From the NCBI GenBank assembly GCA_017985015.1, contig JAGNYI010000020.1:1-52930 (forward strand): a stretch of DNA of 52,930 nucleotides, in the 5' to 3' direction. This stretch comes from Giesbergeria sp. (GTDB lineage Bacteria > Pseudomonadota > Gammaproteobacteria > Burkholderiales > Burkholderiaceae_C). Of this stretch, positions 48,449 to 52,930 are shown piece after piece; the first letter of the stretch is position 1, and each line of letters begins with the position of its first letter. The notes beneath the pieces were generated by a model. The model saw nothing but the letters and a program-made list of their open reading frames with translations. It did no database searches and had not been told where the DNA came from. A program made the translations under genes and the position numbers.

Positions 48449-50760
48449 ACTTGGCCTGCGGGGTGGGCGGAATGGGACAGCGCGCCTTCGGGCAGCACGC
48501 CTGCGGCCTGCGCATCTTCTTCGGCGCGCCGCGCCTGGGCTTCGTACAGGCGCCAGTAGGCGCCCTGCCGCTCCATCAGCGCGTCGTGGGGCCCAACTTC
48601 GACAATTTCGCCGCGGTCCATCACCACCAGTCGGTCGGCTTTGCGCAAGGTGGACAGGCGGTGGGCAATGGCAATGGTGGTGCGACCCTGCACCAGGTTG
48701 TCCAGCGCCTTCTGAATTTCTTTTTCCGTCTCGGTATCCACAGCCGAAGTGGCTTCGTCGAGGATCAGGATGCGCGGATCGATCAGCAAGGCCCGCGCAA
48801 TACTGATGCGCTGGCGCTCACCGCCCGAGAGCCCCTGGCCGCGTTCGCCCACCAGCGAGTCGTAGCCATGCGCCAGGCGCAGGATGAATTCGTGCGCATG
48901 GGCGGCGCGCGCAGCCGCCACGATTTCGGCGCGCGTGGCCTCGGGTTTTCCGTAGGCGATGTTCTCGGCAATGGTGCCAAAGAACAAAAACGGCTCCTGC
49001 AGCACCAGGCCGATGTGGCGCCGGTAGTCGGTCACCGCAAAACGGCGGATGTCGGTGCCATCGAGCGCAATGGTCCCTTCGGTCACGTCATAAAAGCGGC
49101 AGATCAAATTCACCAGCGTGCTCTTGCCCGAGCCGCTGTGGCCCACCAGGCCAATCATTTCGCCAGGGCGGATGTCCAGGTCCAGGCCCTTGATGACGGC
49201 GCGGCTGCCATAGCGGAACCCCACCCCGCGCAGGCCGATGGCGCCCTGCACGCGCTCCATGCGCACCGGGTTGGCCGGCTCCGGGACGTTGCTCACATGG
49301 TCCAGAATGTCAAAAATGCGTTTGGCGCCGGCCGCCGCCTTTTGGGTGACCGACACGATGCGGCTCATGGAATCGAGCCGGCCATAGAAGCGCCCGATGT
49401 AGGCGATGAAGGCTGTCAGCACACCCACGGTGATCTGGCTTTTTGATACCAGCCAGATACCAAAGCCCCAGACCACGAGCAGGCCGATTTCCGTCAGCAG
49501 CGAGACTGTGGGTGTGAACAGGGACCAGGTTTTGTTGAGCTTGTCGTTGACCTGCAGGTTGTGCTGGTTGGCGTCGTAAAAACGCTGGGCCTCGCGTTTT
49601 TCCTGCGCAAAGGCCTTGACCACACGGATGCCGGGGATGGTGTCTGCCAGGACATTGGTCACCTCGCTCCACACGCGATCAATCTTCTCGAAGCCCGTGC
49701 GCAGCCGGTCGCGCACGGTGTGAATCATCCAGCCGATGAACGGCAACGGCACCAACGTGACCAGCGCCAGCCAAGGGTTGATCGAGAAAAGGATCGCCGC
49801 CGTCATGAAAATCATCAGCACGTCGGTGACGAAGTCGAGCGCATGCAATGAGAGGAACACGTTGATGCGATCGGTCTCGGAGCCGATGCGCGACATCAGG
49901 TCGCCGGTGCGCTTGCCGCCGAAGTAGTCGAGCGAGAGCCGCAGCAAATGCTCGTAGGTCGTGGTGCGCAAGTCCGCGCCAATGCGCTCGGACACCAGAG
50001 CCAAAATGTAAGTGCGCGCCCAGCCCAAGCCCCAGGCCAGGAGCGCCGACGCCAGCAGCCCGCTCAGGTAGAGCAGCACCAGGCCCGTTTCGATCTTCTG
50101 CCCGTTCTGAAACGGGATCAGGATGTCGTCCATCAGCGGAATAGTCAGGTAGGGCGGCACCAGCGTGGCGGCGGTGGACGCCAGCGTGAGCGCAAACCCG
50201 GCTGCCAGCTGCTTGCGGTACGGGTGCGCAAAGCGCCACAGGCGCAGCAAAACCCAGGTAGAAGTCTGCGCGGGTTGTGCGCGGGCACAGACAGGGCACT
50301 CTTCGCCGTCGGGCGGTAGTTCGCTTTGGCAGACGGGGCACAGTGCGTCCGCATCCTCGGCCTCGCGCGCTTCCCAGCCGCCTCGCACCATCTGCCCGAT
50401 GCGCTGCTCGAACTGCCGCAGCAGCCGCTGCGCTACGGGGTTCTGCGCCAGGGTGAAGCGCCACAGAGCGATGCGCTGGATGTCGTCGTGAAGCTCCAGC
50501 GTGCCCACACCGCCATGGTCCAAGAGGCGCAGGCCCAGCCCCGGCTCCAGCGTCCACTCGCGCCACTCGCCGTCATGGTGGCGTGCCATCAGGCGCTGAT
50601 CGGTCAGCGCGAGCAGGCCACGGGCGAACTGCAGCGTTTCGCTGAGGTCAACCTCCAGCGTGGCGAGCACGTTTTCATTGGAGACAAGCCGTTCGTTCAG
50701 ATCGGCGTCAGAAAAACGGGGCGCGGCGCCCAGATCGGCCGCACGGTGGTTATGTTGCAT
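48445..50760 (-). CDS. Cyanophycin metabolism-associated ABC transporter with zinc ribbon
   Basis: A half-transporter of the exporter type. From ATG 50760 the product is 771 residues: an N-terminal PH-like or unassigned domain (about 1-120), a double CxxC zinc ribbon (CPVCQSELPPDGEECPVC, about 140-160), six membrane segments (about 180-470) and an ATPase domain with Walker A GHSGSGKSTL, signature LSGGERQRIS and Walker B ILILDEATSAVD. The start with MQHNHRAADLG is preferred over an upstream ATG at 50883 in the divergent promoter region. The substrate is unknown; neighbourhood suggests a role with cyanophycin or its Asp-Arg units. Confidence 0.92.
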   Translation of the reverse strand: MQHNHRAADLGAAPRFSDADLNERLVSNENVLATLEVDLSETLQFARGLLALTDQRLMARHHDGEWREWTLEPGLGLRLLDHGGVGTLELHDDIQRIALWRFTLAQNPVAQRLLRQFEQRIGQMVRGGWEAREAEDADALCPVCQSELPPDGEECPVCARAQPAQTSTWVLLRLWRFAHPYRKQLAAGFALTLASTAATLVPPYLTIPLMDDILIPFQNGQKIETGLVLLYLSGLLASALLAWGLGWARTYILALVSERIGADLRTTTYEHLLRLSLDYFGGKRTGDLMSRIGSETDRINVFLSLHALDFVTDVLMIFMTAAILFSINPWLALVTLVPLPFIGWMIHTVRDRLRTGFEKIDRVWSEVTNVLADTIPGIRVVKAFAQEKREAQRFYDANQHNLQVNDKLNKTWSLFTPTVSLLTEIGLLVVWGFGIWLVSKSQITVGVLTAFIAYIGRFYGRLDSMSRIVSVTQKAAAGAKRIFDILDHVSNVPEPANPVRMERVQGAIGLRGVGFRYGSRAVIKGLDLDIRPGEMIGLVGHSGSGKSTLVNLICRFYDVTEGTIALDGTDIRRFAVTDYRRHIGLVLQEPFLFFGTIAENIAYGKPEATRAEIVAAARAAHAHEFILRLAHGYDSLVGERGQGLSGGERQRISIARALLIDPRILILDEATSAVDTETEKEIQKALDNLVQGRTTIAIAHRLSTLRKADRLVVMDRGEIVEVGPHDALMERQGAYWRLYEAQARRAEEDAQAAGVLPEGALSHSAHPAGQV

Positions 50761-50937
50761 CTTGATTGGAATAGGCGCGAAATGCGCAGACCCGGCAACG
50801 CCGGGCAACAGGCGAATTTTCACCCAAACACGCGCAGCGCTGGCAACGGTATGCTTGCCATTTTGTTTTCTGGTCATTGCCACCGTGGGGCAGTCTTACT
50901 TTTTTCACAACTATTCGCCCCCTCCCTGTAGCGCCCC

Positions 50938-52930
50938 ATGACACCCTTCAAAGACATCGAACTTCTGCGCATCAACTATTTGCGTGGCCCCAATATCTGG
51001 ACCTACCGCCCCGCGCTGGAGGTCTGGCTGGACCTGGGGGCTCTTGAAGGCCACCCCTCGCACCAGCTTGCGGGCTTCAATGATCGTCTCACCACCTGGC
51101 TGCCTGCGCTCATTGAGCACCACTGCGGCGTCGGCGAGCGCGGCGGTTTCCTGCAGCGCCTGCAGGAGGGCACCTGGTGCGGCCACGTGCTGGAGCATAT
51201 CGTCATCGAACTGCTCAACCTGGCCGGCATGCCCACAGGCTTCGGACAGACGCGCTCTACCAGCCAGCACGGCGTCTACCGCATGGTGTTTCGGGCCCGT
51301 GAAGAGCAGGTGGCGCGCAGCGCGCTGGCAGAAGGCCACGCGCTCCTCATGGCGGCCGTCAACGACCTGCCTTTTGACGTGGGCGCCGCAGTGGCGCGCG
51401 TACGCACGGTGGTGGACGACCGCTATCTTGGCCCCAGCACGGCCTGCATTGTCACTGCAGCGGCCGACCGCAGCATTCCGCACATCCGCCTGAACGACGG
51501 CAACCTGGTGCAGTTGGGCTATGGCGCAGCGCAGCGCCGCATCTGGACGGCCGAGACCGAATTCACCAGCGCCATCGCCGAGGGCATCGCCAGCGACAAA
51601 GACCTCACCAAGAGCCTGCTCAAGGCCTGCGGCGTGCCAGTACCCGAGGGCCAGGTGGTGGACAGCCCGCAAGCCGCCTGGGAGGCTGCCCAGGACATCG
51701 GCTTACCGGTGGTGGTCAAACCGTCTGACGGCAACCACGCACGCGGCGTCACGCTCGACCTGCGCAAACGAGAGGACATCGAGGCCGCGTGGCACGTGGC
51801 CGAGCCCGAAGGCAGCGAAGTCATGGTCGAGCGCTTCATTCCCGGCGACGAGCACCGGCTGCTGATCGTCGGCGGCAAGCTGGCGGCGGCGGCGCGCGGC
51901 GAATTGGTCAGCGTCACCGGCAATGGCCGCAACACCGTGGCCGAGTTGATCGACAGCCAGCTCAACTCCGACCCGCGCCGGGGTTATGAAGAAGAATATC
52001 CGCTGGACCTCATTGATCCACGCGCCATGGTCACCGTGCAGCTCGAACTCCAGCGCCAGGACCTGACGGCCGATTCGGTACCCGTCGCCGGCCGCCAGGT
52101 GGTGGTGCAGCGCAACGGCAACGTCGCCGTGGACTGCACCGACGACGTGCACCCCGAAGTGGCCTACATCGCCGCGCTGGCGGCGAAGGTGGTGGGCCTG
52201 GACATTGCCGGCATCGACATGGTGGCGCAGGACATCAGCAAGCCCCTGCACGCCCAGGGGGGCGCCATTGTCGAAGTGAACGCGGGCCCGGGCCTGCTCA
52301 TGCACCTCAAACCGGCCGTTGGCGCGCCGCGCCCGGTAGGCCAGGCGATTGCCGAGCACCTTTTCCCGCTGGTGGAAGACGGCGCAGAGGGCGACCACGC
52401 CGGCCGCATTCCCATTGTGGGTGTCGCGGGAACGCGCGCCAGCGCCAGCATTGCGCGCCTGGTGGCCTGGTTCCTGCACCTGGGCGGGCGCTACACGGGC
52501 CTGGCCTGCAGCCAGGGCCTGTTTTTGAACGAGCGCTGCGTGGACACCCGCCCGAGCGCCCACTGGGAGGGCGCTCGGCGCCTGCTGACCAGCCAGATGG
52601 TGCAGGCGGCCGTGATTGAAAACGATGCCCACACCATCCTGCAAGATGGCCTGGCCTACGACCGATGCAGCGTGGGCGTGGTGACCGACATGGACGGCTG
52701 GGAGGCGCTGGCGCCCTTCGACATCCATACGCAGGACCAGATGCCGCGCGTGCTGCGCACCCAGGTGGACGTGGTGCTGGCCAGCGGCGCGGCCGTGCTC
52801 AATGCCGACGAACCCGAGGTGGCGGAACTCGCCCGCCTGTGCGACGGCGCGGTGGTCTTGACCTCCACCGACCCGGCCAATGCCTTGCTGGCGGCGCACC
52901 GTGCCAACGAACAGGGCCGCGCCGTGCTGC
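50938..52930 (+). CDS. cphA: Cyanophycin synthetase-like protein, partial (3' end outside window)
   Basis: Cyanophycin synthetases build the multi-L-arginyl-poly-L-aspartate storage polymer. About 664 residues are visible from ATG 50938. The N-domain and the ATP-grasp domain look active: VVVKPSDGNHARGVTL, VMVERFIPGDEHRLLIVGG and EVNAGPGLLMHLKP. The following Mur-ligase domain is altered: where CphA has GTNGKTT, this protein reads GTRASAS (498-504), with Ser502 in place of the P-loop lysine. It may be a CphA2/CphA'-type enzyme that uses only one ATP site, or need a second CphA gene outside the window. Divergent from the ABC gene. Confidence 0.88.
   Translation, partial: MTPFKDIELLRINYLRGPNIWTYRPALEVWLDLGALEGHPSHQLAGFNDRLTTWLPALIEHHCGVGERGGFLQRLQEGTWCGHVLEHIVIELLNLAGMPTGFGQTRSTSQHGVYRMVFRAREEQVARSALAEGHALLMAAVNDLPFDVGAAVARVRTVVDDRYLGPSTACIVTAAADRSIPHIRLNDGNLVQLGYGAAQRRIWTAETEFTSAIAEGIASDKDLTKSLLKACGVPVPEGQVVDSPQAAWEAAQDIGLPVVVKPSDGNHARGVTLDLRKREDIEAAWHVAEPEGSEVMVERFIPGDEHRLLIVGGKLAAAARGELVSVTGNGRNTVAELIDSQLNSDPRRGYEEEYPLDLIDPRAMVTVQLELQRQDLTADSVPVAGRQVVVQRNGNVAVDCTDDVHPEVAYIAALAAKVVGLDIAGIDMVAQDISKPLHAQGGAIVEVNAGPGLLMHLKPAVGAPRPVGQAIAEHLFPLVEDGAEGDHAGRIPIVGVAGTRASASIARLVAWFLHLGGRYTGLACSQGLFLNERCVDTRPSAHWEGARRLLTSQMVQAAVIENDAHTILQDGLAYDRCSVGVVTDMDGWEALAPFDIHTQDQMPRVLRTQVDVVLASGAAVLNADEPEVAELARLCDGAVVLTSTDPANALLAAHRANEQGRAVL

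Overview
The window reads as a chromosomal segment of a betaproteobacterium of the order Burkholderiales, most likely family Comamonadaceae; genus is not resolved. The grounds are high GC with strong GC3 bias over most genes, the pilMNOPQ / PBP1A / cyaY-lptM-lysA order, the pair of lipid A acyltransferase genes divergent from metK, System II cytochrome c maturation (ResB/CcsB), MsrPQ, an imuA-imuB-dnaE2 mutasome, a cyanophycin locus, and many copies of a short dispersed palindromic repeat of a kind I associate with Comamonadaceae. No rRNA, tRNA, CRISPR array or prophage is visible.

Layout. 1-5966 (minus): type IV pilus assembly operon pilM-N-O-P-Q with mostly overlapping start and stop codons, followed by an Ig-like lipoprotein cut by the window edge. 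6235-8631: class A PBP1A. 8678-10503: cyaY, divergent from lptM-lysA. 10578-12250: msrQ/msrP methionine sulfoxide repair. 12495-16812: ccsB-resB and a diheme cytochrome c4. 16886-18582: engB and an epoxide-hydrolase-like enzyme. 18646-20369: two lipid A type acyltransferases. 20500-22377: metK, a striking tandem array built from the 3' end of metK, and a DUF1328 membrane peptide with a hairpin over its ribosome binding site. 22453-24970: a diguanylate cyclase with a periplasmic c-heme sensor, and a NadM/Nudix fusion. 25029-30260: SOS mutasome with a LexA box. 30261-31170: a gene-free scar with a transposase remnant. 31171-41268: type II secretion genes (gspC divergent, then gspG-H-I-J-K-L-M-N-D-E). 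41331-45119: an AbrB/Doc toxin-antitoxin pair, MOSC protein, CZB protein, LLM oxidoreductase and SDR, which separate gspE from gspF (45242-46468). 46472-47874: 5'-nucleotidase and an unknown gene. 47963-52930: DUF1854 protein and zinc-ribbon ABC exporter, divergent from a cyanophycin-synthetase-like gene truncated by the window end.

Functional themes. Two related envelope machines (type IV pilus and type II secretion) account for 17 genes. CcsB/ResB attaches heme to exported CXXCH proteins, and two such proteins are encoded nearby (cytochrome c4 and the heme-sensing diguanylate cyclase). Cell wall and lipid A enzymes, the LPS-assembly lipoprotein LptM and lysA complete an envelope-rich neighbourhood.

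The most unusual signals are (i) four copies of the last 13 codons of metK, including the stop codon, arrayed over about 400 bp with hairpins whose stems change in a compensatory way, (ii) a dispersed ~60 bp palindromic repeat found between genes but also apparently inside coding sequence (GspD signal peptide, a GspF membrane segment, the MsrQ C-terminus), (iii) an 87-bp tandem repeat that has replaced or extended the start of gspH in frame, and (iv) a cyanophycin-synthetase homologue whose Mur-ligase P-loop has lost its lysine.
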